Below, piece by piece: positions 7,921 through 14,244 of a DNA stretch of 14,244 bases. A program made the translations under genes and the position numbers. The notes under the pieces were generated by a model. That model was not told where the DNA came from and did no database searches. It saw only the letters and a list, made by a program, of their open reading frames with translations. The first letter of the stretch is position 1; the number at the start of each line of letters is the position of its first letter. Source of the DNA: RGZA01 sp964568585 (GTDB lineage Bacteria > Pseudomonadota > Alphaproteobacteria > UBA9219 > RGZA01); contig CAZMQI010000047.1 in the NCBI GenBank assembly GCA_964568585.1, forward strand, positions 1 to 14,244, given 5' to 3'.

Positions 7921-9052
7921 TTATGCCCTCACCTCAGATATATCATCTCCGTGGCCTTTTAGTCTATGCGCCAAGGATGCCTGTAAAAACTTGTCCAAAT
8001 CGCCGTTTAGCACATCTTCGGTCTGGCTGGTTTCAACGCCGGTGCGTAAATCCTTGACCATTTGATACGGGTGCAACACGTAAGAACGGATTTGATGTCC
8101 CCAGCCAATATCGGTCTTTTGGTCTTCCAATGCGGATGCTGCGGCTTCACGTTTACGGAGCTCCGCTTCGTAAATGCGTGCCTTCAACATTGTCATCGCC
8201 TTGTCGCGGTTCTTATGCTGCGAACGTTCTTGTTGGCATGCTACTACAATGCCGGTTGGAATATGCGTGAGGCGCACGGCGCTTTCGGTTTTATTGACGT
8301 GCTGACCGCCCGCGCCAGATGCGCGGTACACATCCATTTTTATATCCTTATCCACCAACACGATGTCGATATTATCATCAACCACGGGCGTCACGGATAC
8401 CGAACAGAAACTGGTATGACGGCGCGCGTTTGAATCATATGGGCTGATACGTACCAAACGATGCACGCCGCTTTCGGTCTTCAGCCAGCCATAAGCATTC
8501 AGCCCTTTGATTTCGATGGTGGCGGATTTGATGCCTGCTTCTTCACCCGCAGATTCATCCAATAACGATACCTTGAAATCGTGTTTTTCGGCCCAGCGTG
8601 CATACATGCGGAAAATCATCTGCGCCCAATCTTGCGCTTCGGTGCCGCCTGCGCCTGCGTTTACTTCCAAATACGCGTCGTTGCTGTCGGCTTCTCCCGA
8701 TAGCAGGCTTTCCAGTTCCATTTGCGCGGCTTTAGCACGAAGGGCATAGATGGCGCTTTCGGCTTCGCGCTGCATCTCCGCATCGCCTTCGGCTTCAGCC
8801 ATGGCAATCATTTCCAGATTGTCTTTGGTATCGCGTTCGATGCTGTTGCACACGTCAATTGCCGTGCTCAGCTTCGTGCGTTCTTTCATTAATTTTTGAG
8901 CTTTAGCCGCATCGTTCCAAAGATTGGGGTCTTCGGAATGTGCGTTTAATTCGTGGAGCCGTTCAATTGCGCGATCCCAGTCAAAGATGCCTCCTCAGAA
9001 GTGCTAAGGACTTCTTGATGTGACCAACGGCTGTTTCAATTTCGGCTTTCAT
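7921..9052 (-). CDS. prfB: Peptide chain release factor 2 with +1 programmed frameshift
   Basis: RF2 terminates translation at UGA and UAA. The gene starts at the ATG at 9052-9050, encodes 23 residues (ending LLRRHL) and hits an in-frame TGA at 8983-8981. A +1 shift on CTT continues as DWDRAIERLHEL and runs to TAA at 7923-7921. The shifted product is 376 residues, against 365 for E. coli RF2. The codon-recognition motif reads SPY (203-205; E. coli has SPF), and the catalytic GGQ is at 248-250, close to the E. coli positions. The ATG at 8889 opens a long unshifted frame but would remove the first 54 residues, so I reject it. The gene starts 9 bases after accC with no clear ribosome-binding site, suggesting coupling. 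Autoregulation through RF2-dependent UGA termination is expected from the known mechanism. Confidence 0.97.
8980..8995 (-). promoter_or_regulatory. prfB: prfB programmed +1 frameshift signal
   Basis: Read on the minus strand, the site is AGGAGG (8995-8990), CAT, then CTT TGA C (8986-8980). The internal Shine-Dalgarno-like AGGAGG sits three bases before the CTT shift codon, the same spacing as in E. coli prfB (AGGGGG TAT CTT TGA C). Downstream of the TGA only the +1 frame encodes RF2. When RF2 is scarce, ribosomes pause at UGA and slip; when it is plentiful, they terminate. Confidence 0.97.
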
Positions 9053-9061
9053 TATTTCACT

Positions 9062-10429
<1,368 letters not shown>

Positions 10430-10446
10430 GATTTTTCTATATTTTT

Positions 10447-10878
10447 CTATTCAATCACAACAAGTGGCTGGCCGAATTCAACTGGCTGGGCATCACTGAC
10501 TAATACTTGGGTAATTGTGCCGCCCTTGGGTGCCTTGATGGGGTTCATAACTTTCATGGCTTCGATGATTAGGATGGTATCGCCTGCTTTGACCTTTTGG
10601 CCTACTGGCGCAAATGGTTTGCCGCCTGGTGTGCCCGCAAGATAGGCCGTTCCGACCATTGGGGAGGTCACCGCATCGACAGGCGCAGCAGCGGCTGCAG
10701 CAGGTGCTGCGGCCGCAACAGGTGCAGGGCCAGCAGAATAAACAGGAGCAGCGATACCGCCACGTTGCAGGCGGATACGTTTTTCGCCTTCGGAGTATTC
10801 CAGTTCGGTCAATCCGGTTTCGTTAATTAGCGACGCTAGTTTACGGACGAGGTCGGAATCCACATCAAATTTAGCCAT
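10447..10878 (-). CDS. accB: Biotin carboxyl carrier protein of acetyl-CoA carboxylase
   Basis: AccB carries carboxybiotin between AccC and the carboxyltransferase. The 143-residue protein has an N-terminal dimerisation region (1-40; VRKLASLINETGLTELEYSE), an Ala/Pro-rich linker (about 45-68) and the biotinyl domain (about 70-143). Biotin attaches to Lys109 in EAMKVMN. A short insert (LAGTPGGKPF) stands where the bacterial 'thumb' is found. The gene begins 24 bases after aroQ; the bases before the ATG are A/T-rich without a clear ribosome-binding site. Confidence 0.96.
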   Translation of the reverse strand: MAKFDVDSDLVRKLASLINETGLTELEYSEGEKRIRLQRGGIAAPVYSAGPAPVAAAAPAAAAAAPVDAVTSPMVGTAYLAGTPGGKPFAPVGQKVKAGDTILIIEAMKVMNPIKAPKGGTITQVLVSDAQPVEFGQPLVVIE

Positions 10879-10902
10879 GATATTTTTCGTTACTTTAAGG
10901 GG

Positions 10903-11358
10903 TTATTTTTCGGGATTGTTGAAACGGTGAGACATGGCACCCAAGGCTAACTCATAGCCAATCGCGCCAAGCCCACATATAACACCCAAAGCCACTTGAG
11001 ACACATAAGAATGCTGCCTAAAGGCTTCGCGGCGGTAAATGTTGGACAAATGAACCTCAATCACCGGCAATTCGCAAGCCAAAAGCGCATCCAGCAATGC
11101 AACCGAGGTATGAGAAAATGCGCCAGCGTTAATGATTAGGCCCATGAATTTGCCTTTTGATTGCTGAATCCAGTCAATCATCTCGCCTTCATGGTTGGTT
11201 TGGCGGAAATCAATCGATACGCCCAATTCGCTGGCAGTTTCCTGACAGCGCGATTCGATGTCATCAAGTGTGACCTTGCCGTAAACCTCGGGCTGGCGGG
11301 TGCCAAGCATATTAAGGTTTGGACCATTGATTATAAGTATTTGCGCCGATGCGGCCAT
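10903..11358 (-). CDS. aroQ: 3-dehydroquinate dehydratase, type II
   Basis: AroQ converts 3-dehydroquinate to 3-dehydroshikimate in aromatic amino-acid synthesis. The 151-residue length fits the type II dodecameric enzyme. Visible marks are NGPNLNMLG (11-19), the flexible loop with Arg21 and catalytic Tyr26 (TRQPEVYG), NHEG (55-58), Asn77 (INAGAFSHTS) and catalytic His103 (EVHLSNIYRREAFRQHS). It is the first gene of the minus-strand run; aroQ-accB-accC order is common in proteobacteria. An AAAAGGG six bases before the ATG supports this start. Confidence 0.96.
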   Translation of the reverse strand: MAASAQILIINGPNLNMLGTRQPEVYGKVTLDDIESRCQETASELGVSIDFRQTNHEGEMIDWIQQSKGKFMGLIINAGAFSHTSVALLDALLACELPVIEVHLSNIYRREAFRQHSYVSQVALGVICGLGAIGYELALGAMSHRFNNPEK

Positions 11359-11383
11359 ACTGAACCCTTTTCTTTAAGCGCTC

Positions 11384-11411
11384 AGTTTAGCGGATTTTGG
11401 GCTTCGGTCAA
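11384..11411 (-). promoter_or_regulatory. Predicted sigma-70 promoter of the aroQ-accBC-prfB-kdsA operon
   Basis: On the minus strand, TTGACC (11411-11406) and TAAACT (11389-11384) are separated by 16 bases, a good match to -35 and -10 boxes. Transcription would start near 11377, about 19 bases before the aroQ ATG, leaving room for the AAAAGGG ribosome-binding site. The 56-base gap holds no obvious terminator for the preceding gene, so some read-through from 11415-12575 is possible. Confidence 0.6.
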
Positions 11412-11414
11412 ATC

Positions 11415-12575
11415 TCAATCAATCGCTACTAACTTGCCGAAAACACCGTCTTTTTCATCATTTGGACCTGCTGAAAAGTAAAGATGGTTGGCTTGGCCAA
11501 GATGGACGCCGTTGCCGAACAACAAGCCCCATAGACCATCGATTTCGACAGGCTCGCCATTTGCAGTGCGGAGCACATCAATCGCTTTTCCGGAAGTTTT
11601 ATCAAACGCGACGATACGACCATCGCCGAAGTTTCCAACAAGTAACGCGCCGGAATATTTTCCAAAACCTTTAGGTGCGAGTGCAATGCCCCAAGGTGCG
11701 TTCAGTAATTTTCCGCCTTCCAGCAGACGCTTGAAGTTTCCATCGAAATCAAATTCCGCAACATAGCCGAGGCCCTCGCCCTTCTCTTCTTCACCGGCTT
11801 CCTTTGCGCGTGACGCAAGCTTTGCATAGATTACGTAAAGCGAACCGCCAATTTCCTGAACGTTGAACGGGCTGTAACCTGCAGGAATGGTTTTCTTTGG
11901 TAGGTCGAATGCGCCCTTACCAAGTTTCACTTGCTTGAAGCTGTTATCGAACACATCAATCGATTTGCCAGCAAAATTTGCAGCATAGAGATAGTTGCCT
12001 TCTGGTTTGGTGGATATTGCTAACCCTTTATAAACCGCGCCTTTTTTGGTGTTATCAACCATCAGCAAGGATGTTTTAGAACGATCAAAGCTGCCGTCTT
12101 CTTTTTTCTTTTCTGTCCATGCGGAAAGCGTACCTTCTTCGGTCACAAACATGAACTTGGCTGGGCCAGTGATGTTGCCACCACTTTCAGTATGCTGGGT
12201 GATAATGAATTCCTTATCATTGCCATTGAAGACCTGCCCTGTAGGCGCTGAGTGTTCTTCTTTCGACTTGTTTGGCAAGGCAATGGTAATCAGCGGTATG
12301 TCATCCTGATACAATGGCTTATCTCGCGTATCACCGATATAAAGGCTCACTGTTCCTGTATCGGTATTGTTAATCCAAATGTGACCGCCTGAACCAGCCG
12401 GACGATTTGCGAGACCCCATGCATTCACCATGGCTTTATCCACGATTTGCGGTGCGTAAATTTGCTTATTCGCAACTAGCACGGAAAGTTTATATCCATC
12501 CGCATATGAAAAATTAGGAGAGAAAGCGAGCACCGCAGCAAGGGCAAGACCGGATACAGAAAACTTCAGACTCAT
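11415..12575 (-). CDS. TIGR03118 family secreted beta-propeller protein
   Basis: The 386-residue product has a clear signal peptide (about 1-25, ending NFSYA). Its body matches the pattern I know as TIGR03118: VNAWGLA (50-56), PTGQVFNG (111-118), an ATP-independent 'FMFVTEEGTLSAW' stretch (141-153), GAVYKGLAI (179-187), LYAANFAGKSIDVFD (196-210), NAPWGIALAP (292-301), LLVGNFGDG (311-319), GLWGLLFGNG near the C-terminus and YFSAGP. These recurring blades suggest an extracytoplasmic beta-propeller. No catalytic function is known to me for the family. Two Lys/Glu-rich loops (about 155-168 and 254-268) are specific to this copy. The ribosome-binding site is GAGG seven bases before the ATG, and the promoter overlaps a Fur-box-like palindrome. 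Confidence 0.92.
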   Translation of the reverse strand: MSLKFSVSGLALAAVLAFSPNFSYADGYKLSVLVANKQIYAPQIVDKAMVNAWGLANRPAGSGGHIWINNTDTGTVSLYIGDTRDKPLYQDDIPLITIALPNKSKEEHSAPTGQVFNGNDKEFIITQHTESGGNITGPAKFMFVTEEGTLSAWTEKKKEDGSFDRSKTSLLMVDNTKKGAVYKGLAISTKPEGNYLYAANFAGKSIDVFDNSFKQVKLGKGAFDLPKKTIPAGYSPFNVQEIGGSLYVIYAKLASRAKEAGEEEKGEGLGYVAEFDFDGNFKRLLEGGKLLNAPWGIALAPKGFGKYSGALLVGNFGDGRIVAFDKTSGKAIDVLRTANGEPVEIDGLWGLLFGNGVHLGQANHLYFSAGPNDEKDGVFGKLVAID

Positions 12576-12595
12576 AGAAAAACCTCGACTATTAG

Positions 12596-12624
12596 TTGCA
12601 ATTGATAATCATTCTTAGTACAGT
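12596..12624 (+). promoter_or_regulatory. Predicted promoter of the 55-codon gene
   Basis: On the plus strand TTGCAA (12596-12601) and TACAGT (12619-12624) are 17 bases apart, giving four of six matches in each box. The spacer is filled by the Fur-box-like palindrome. A start near 12631 would leave a leader of about 33 bases before the ATG at 12664. Confidence 0.4.
12603..12617. promoter_or_regulatory. Fur-box-like operator between divergent genes
   Basis: TGATAAT-C-ATTCTTA matches the 7-1-7 inverted repeat TGATAAT-N-ATTATCA at 12 of 14 arm positions. Against the 19-base consensus GATAATGATAATCATTATC the region matches at 14 positions. It covers the predicted -10 of the minus promoter and the spacer of the plus promoter, so a bound iron-loaded Fur would be expected to block both. 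Fur is the simplest candidate; other Fur-family regulators such as Zur or Irr use related but different sites. Confidence 0.6.
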
Positions 12625-12640
12625 GGGCTCTGTTAGTCAA
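12612..12640 (-). promoter_or_regulatory. Predicted promoter of the TIGR03118-family gene
   Basis: On the minus strand TTGACT (12640-12635) and TAAGAA (12617-12612) are 17 bases apart. The -35 box is strong and the -10 box is weak. The predicted start site is near 12605, and the -10 box lies inside the Fur-box-like palindrome. Confidence 0.5.
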
Positions 12641-12663
12641 GCTCAGCTACATAAGGAAAAGCC

Positions 12664-12831
12664 ATGAAAATCGAACGTATGATTGGTCCAAAAAGCATCT
12701 CCGAGAGGCTGGCAGACGAGATTGCGAATGAACACCCGAATTCACGGCACCTGTTCCCCGATAGCAGTTTTATGCTGTTTGGACCCAGTGATTTTAATGG
12801 ATTACGGATAAAGCCAATCCGCGCGAAGTAG
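12664..12831 (+). CDS. Small 55-residue protein of unknown function, possibly iron-regulated
   Basis: I do not recognise this protein. The frame runs ATG to TAG for 55 codons, behind a good ribosome-binding site (AAGGA at 12653-12657, six bases before the ATG). It begins MKIERMIGPKSISERLADEI and ends FNGLRIKPIRAK. The first part looks helical and charged; the second has SSFMLFGPSDFNGL and a basic tail. There is no signal peptide or membrane segment, so a cytoplasmic protein is likely. It fills the only gap big enough for it, stands behind the Fur-box-like palindrome, and its stop is four bases from the stop of the convergent YceI gene. The unusual fit of site, spacing and frame is why I call it a gene; without homologues, chance cannot be excluded. 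Confidence 0.62.
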   Translation: MKIERMIGPKSISERLADEIANEHPNSRHLFPDSSFMLFGPSDFNGLRIKPIRAK

Positions 12832-12842
12832 CACCCTACTTC
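12825..12842. terminator. Perfect inverted repeat joining two convergent stop codons
   Basis: GAAGTAG (12825-12831), loop CACC, CTACTTC (12836-12842) is a perfect 7-bp stem with a four-base loop. Each arm contains an AAG TAG end, one from the small gene and one from the YceI gene. On the plus strand the stem is followed by only three T and on the minus strand by none, so it is a weak candidate for a shared terminator and may instead protect both transcript ends. Confidence 0.4.
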
Positions 12843-13399
12843 TTTGGAACTGCGAGCAAATCAATTTTGATTTTGACCGCGTTTTTTACATACGCCTCAT
12901 TTGCCCATTGACCTGTGCCAATCGTGTAATCCTGACGGTTGATGGTAACCTCCCCTTTGATGCGCTGGGCATCGCGTTCGTCTTCCATACTGAATGGCAG
13001 AGTCACTTCGTGGGTAATATCCTTCATGGTGAGCAACCCCATTAGCTCAAACTTCTTCTCGCTGAGCTTGCGTACTTTCGTACCAACGAACTGCGCGAAT
13101 GGAATGGCATTCGCATTGAACCATTCCTTGCCAGGTAATGCTTCATCCTTGTCCTTATCGCCTGTTTTAGCGGTGCGTATATCGATATTCACTTCAACGC
13201 GCGTGTCATCGGGCTTTTTGGGATCAAAACGGACACTTGCCTGCCATACAGTAAAATTGCCTGTGAACGGCGTTCCGGTCATTTCCCCTTCAAAGGATAG
13301 TTTACTGGACGGATAATGAATATCCCAATCCAATGCGTGTGCTGCAGGCGCCATTAAAAAAAATGCAGACAACAAAAATGCGAATGCAAAGTTCTTCAT
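12836..13399 (-). CDS. YceI-family periplasmic lipocalin-like protein
   Basis: The 187-residue product has a signal peptide (about 1-22, ending PAAHA) and then a YceI domain. Visible family features are LDWDIHYPSSKLSFEGEMTG, the segment RVEVNIDIRTAKTGDKDKDEAL, FNANAIPFAQFVGTKVR, GLLTMKDITHEVTLPF and INRQDYTIGTGQWAN. YceI proteins form a beta-barrel that holds a polyisoprenoid or ubiquinone-like lipid in the periplasm. Its start overlaps the stop of the upstream b561 gene (ATGA), so the two are co-translated, as with yceJ-yceI in E. coli. A role in quinone handling or redox defence with the b561 protein is an inference from that pairing. Confidence 0.94.
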   Translation of the reverse strand: MKNFAFAFLLSAFFLMAPAAHALDWDIHYPSSKLSFEGEMTGTPFTGNFTVWQASVRFDPKKPDDTRVEVNIDIRTAKTGDKDKDEALPGKEWFNANAIPFAQFVGTKVRKLSEKKFELMGLLTMKDITHEVTLPFSMEDERDAQRIKGEVTINRQDYTIGTGQWANEAYVKNAVKIKIDLLAVPKK

Positions 13400-13998
13400 A
13401 CGCTTTTTCCTCGTAATTTATTCAATAATCCCTCCGCCCAGCCAGGCGTTATGCGTAGGATAGTTTCGTCTTTCAGTAACCAGTGATGGCGTATCGCGGC
13501 CAAGATATGCGCGCCCAGTAGCGCAAGCAGGATATAGGCGAGCAATTCATGCGTCTCGGCGATGTTATGCGAAACCTCTTTGCGGGCATCGTCGGATAGC
13601 CCATCAAAGAATGGCAGATGCGGCAATTCAACAACCCCGAATAGCAATGTCGGGATTTTCTTTGGTGATGATGACACCAGCGCCCACCCGCTGAATGGAA
13701 TGAACACCATTAATACATATAGAACGAAATGCGTGATGTGGGCGACGGCTTTTTCCCATGTGGCCATATGCGACGGGAGCGACGGTGCAGGATGCATAAA
13801 TCGCCAGATGATACGCAGCACAGCTAATACCAATACCGCGATGCCAAAGGATTTATGTAATTGATAATATTGGAAGCGTTCGGCGACAGGGATATCCTCG
13901 AGCAGTAGTCCAAGCGCAAGATTGCCGAATATCAACAATGCCATGAGCCAGTGAAGAACGATGGCTCCTGAGTGATAGCGTTTAACCGTGTCGCTCAT
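13396..13998 (-). CDS. Cytochrome b561 family membrane protein (YceJ/CybB-like)
   Basis: This 200-residue integral membrane protein has four predicted helices at about 12-33, 49-67, 87-107 and 148-170. Probable heme-b ligands are His16, His48, His150 and His164; the last two have the 14-residue spacing of the E. coli CybB ligands. The conserved tail HHWLLKDETILRITPGW is present. It should carry two hemes and pass electrons between the quinone pool and a periplasmic or membrane partner. The start ATG at 13998 has only a weak ribosome-binding site, which fits coupling to the gene upstream, although that gene's written stop lies 28 bases away (see the A10 run). The stop overlaps the YceI start. 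Confidence 0.94.
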   Translation of the reverse strand: MSDTVKRYHSGAIVLHWLMALLIFGNLALGLLLEDIPVAERFQYYQLHKSFGIAVLVLAVLRIIWRFMHPAPSLPSHMATWEKAVAHITHFVLYVLMVFIPFSGWALVSSSPKKIPTLLFGVVELPHLPFFDGLSDDARKEVSHNIAETHELLAYILLALLGAHILAAIRHHWLLKDETILRITPGWAEGLLNKLRGKSV

Positions 13999-14026
13999 TC
14001 CAGATATCTTTCATCAGAAAGCGGTT

Positions 14027-14244
14027 CTAGTTCTTTTTTTTTTCGTCTTCTGCTTTAACTGGCGCAACGGTGGTGGTCGTTGTGGTAGTTGCTGTTGGCG
14101 CTGCAGGCGTTGGATGTCCGGCAGTTGGCGCAACGGCTGGTGTAGTTACAACAGTGGTTGTAGTAGTTGCGGCTGCAGGAGATGGTGCCGCTGCGGCTGG
14201 AGCAGTAGCTTTAGCAAGCGGTGGAGCATCAGCACCTGCATAAT
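14027..14244 (-). CDS. 3' end of an Ala/Thr/Pro-rich protein, unknown function
   Basis: Only the last 72 codons or so lie in the window; the gene begins beyond 14244. The visible protein is low-complexity Ala, Thr, Pro and Val with two Thr runs (five and seven residues), then the charged end VAPVKAEDEKKKN and TAG at 14029-14027. Such tails are common in secreted or envelope-linked proteins as flexible linkers, but no domain is visible. A run of ten A at 14043-14034 lies five codons before the stop. One extra A, or a -1 slip, would continue the frame as ELEPLSDERYLE to a TGA at 13997-13995 that overlaps the b561 ATG. I cannot name the protein. Confidence 0.7.
   Translation of the reverse strand, partial: YAGADAPPLAKATAPAAAAPSPAAATTTTTVVTTPAVAPTAGHPTPAAPTATTTTTTTVAPVKAEDEKKKN
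14034..14043 (-). repeat. A10 homopolymer near the gene end, possible slippage site
   Basis: On the coding (minus) strand ten consecutive A follow GAAGACG. This is the longest single-base run in the window. Runs of this length can cause transcriptional or -1 translational slippage and are also a common place for assembly or sequencing errors. Confidence 0.7.
14044..14244 (-). repeat. Low-complexity GCA/ACA-rich coding stretch
   Basis: Short, imperfect ACT/ACA/ACC and GCA/GCC codon runs produce the Ala/Thr/Pro-rich tail. The units are irregular, so this is compositional bias rather than a clean tandem repeat. Confidence 0.6.

Noticed and set aside
7921..8889. prfB beginning at the ATG at 8889
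   Set aside because: It would lose conserved N-terminal RF2 sequence; the +1 frameshift signal and upstream 23-codon leader explain the full gene.
13562..13864. Plus-strand frame across the b561 gene
   Set aside because: It is the shadow of a four-helix membrane gene with correctly spaced heme ligands.

Overview
The window most likely comes from the chromosome of an alphaproteobacterium of moderate GC. The reasons are the single-lipoyl pdhC, the lpdA-lipA-RatA/COQ10-like gene run, the aroQ-accB-accC block, and protein sequences closest in style to Rhodospirillales/Micavibrio-like bacteria. The lineage is inferred from gene content and remembered motifs, not from a search. I see no rRNA, tRNA, insertion sequence, phage gene or CRISPR array. 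Coding density is very high, and no stretch over 100 bases lacks a gene except the regulatory gap at about 12576-12663, which is 88 bases.

Left half, plus strand (1-7105): a tight run of eight genes. It begins inside pdhB (pyruvate dehydrogenase E1 beta), then pdhC (E2), a 95-residue two-helix membrane protein, a periplasmic branched-chain amino-acid type binding protein, lpdA (E3), a secreted DUF2059-like protein, lipA (lipoyl synthase) and a RatA/COQ10-like START-domain protein. Gaps are 11 bases or less and several genes overlap, so this is probably one transcript from a promoter left of the window. The core logic is pyruvate oxidation plus synthesis of the lipoyl cofactor it needs. The three envelope genes between the core genes are not explained by that logic.

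Middle, minus strand (7089-11417): aroQ-accB-accC-prfB-kdsA, again with gaps of 1 to 24 bases, behind a recognisable promoter at 11384-11411. This operon joins the shikimate pathway, the biotin carrier and biotin carboxylase of acetyl-CoA carboxylase, release factor 2 and Kdo-8-phosphate synthase. prfB carries a textbook +1 programmed frameshift (AGGAGG, three bases, CTT TGA C), so its real start is at 9052. The last gene, kdsA, meets the RatA-like gene tail to tail with a 17-base overlap.

Right part (11415-14244): a secreted TIGR03118-family beta-propeller gene (minus) and an unlisted 55-codon gene (plus, 12664-12831) diverge from an 88-base gap. The gap holds a Fur-box-like palindrome lying over both predicted promoters. 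The small gene ends four bases from a convergent YceI-family gene, and a perfect 7-bp inverted repeat is built from the two stop regions. yceI is preceded by a cytochrome b561 gene (ATGA overlap), the same pairing as yceJ-yceI in E. coli. Upstream of it is the 3' end of an Ala/Thr/Pro-rich gene whose last codons contain a run of ten A. A one-base slip there would extend the protein and make its stop overlap the b561 start.

The best candidates for something new are the Fur-box-associated divergent pair with its unknown 55-residue protein, the A10 slippery end, the possible spread of RF2 autoregulation to kdsA, and the envelope genes inside the pyruvate dehydrogenase operon.
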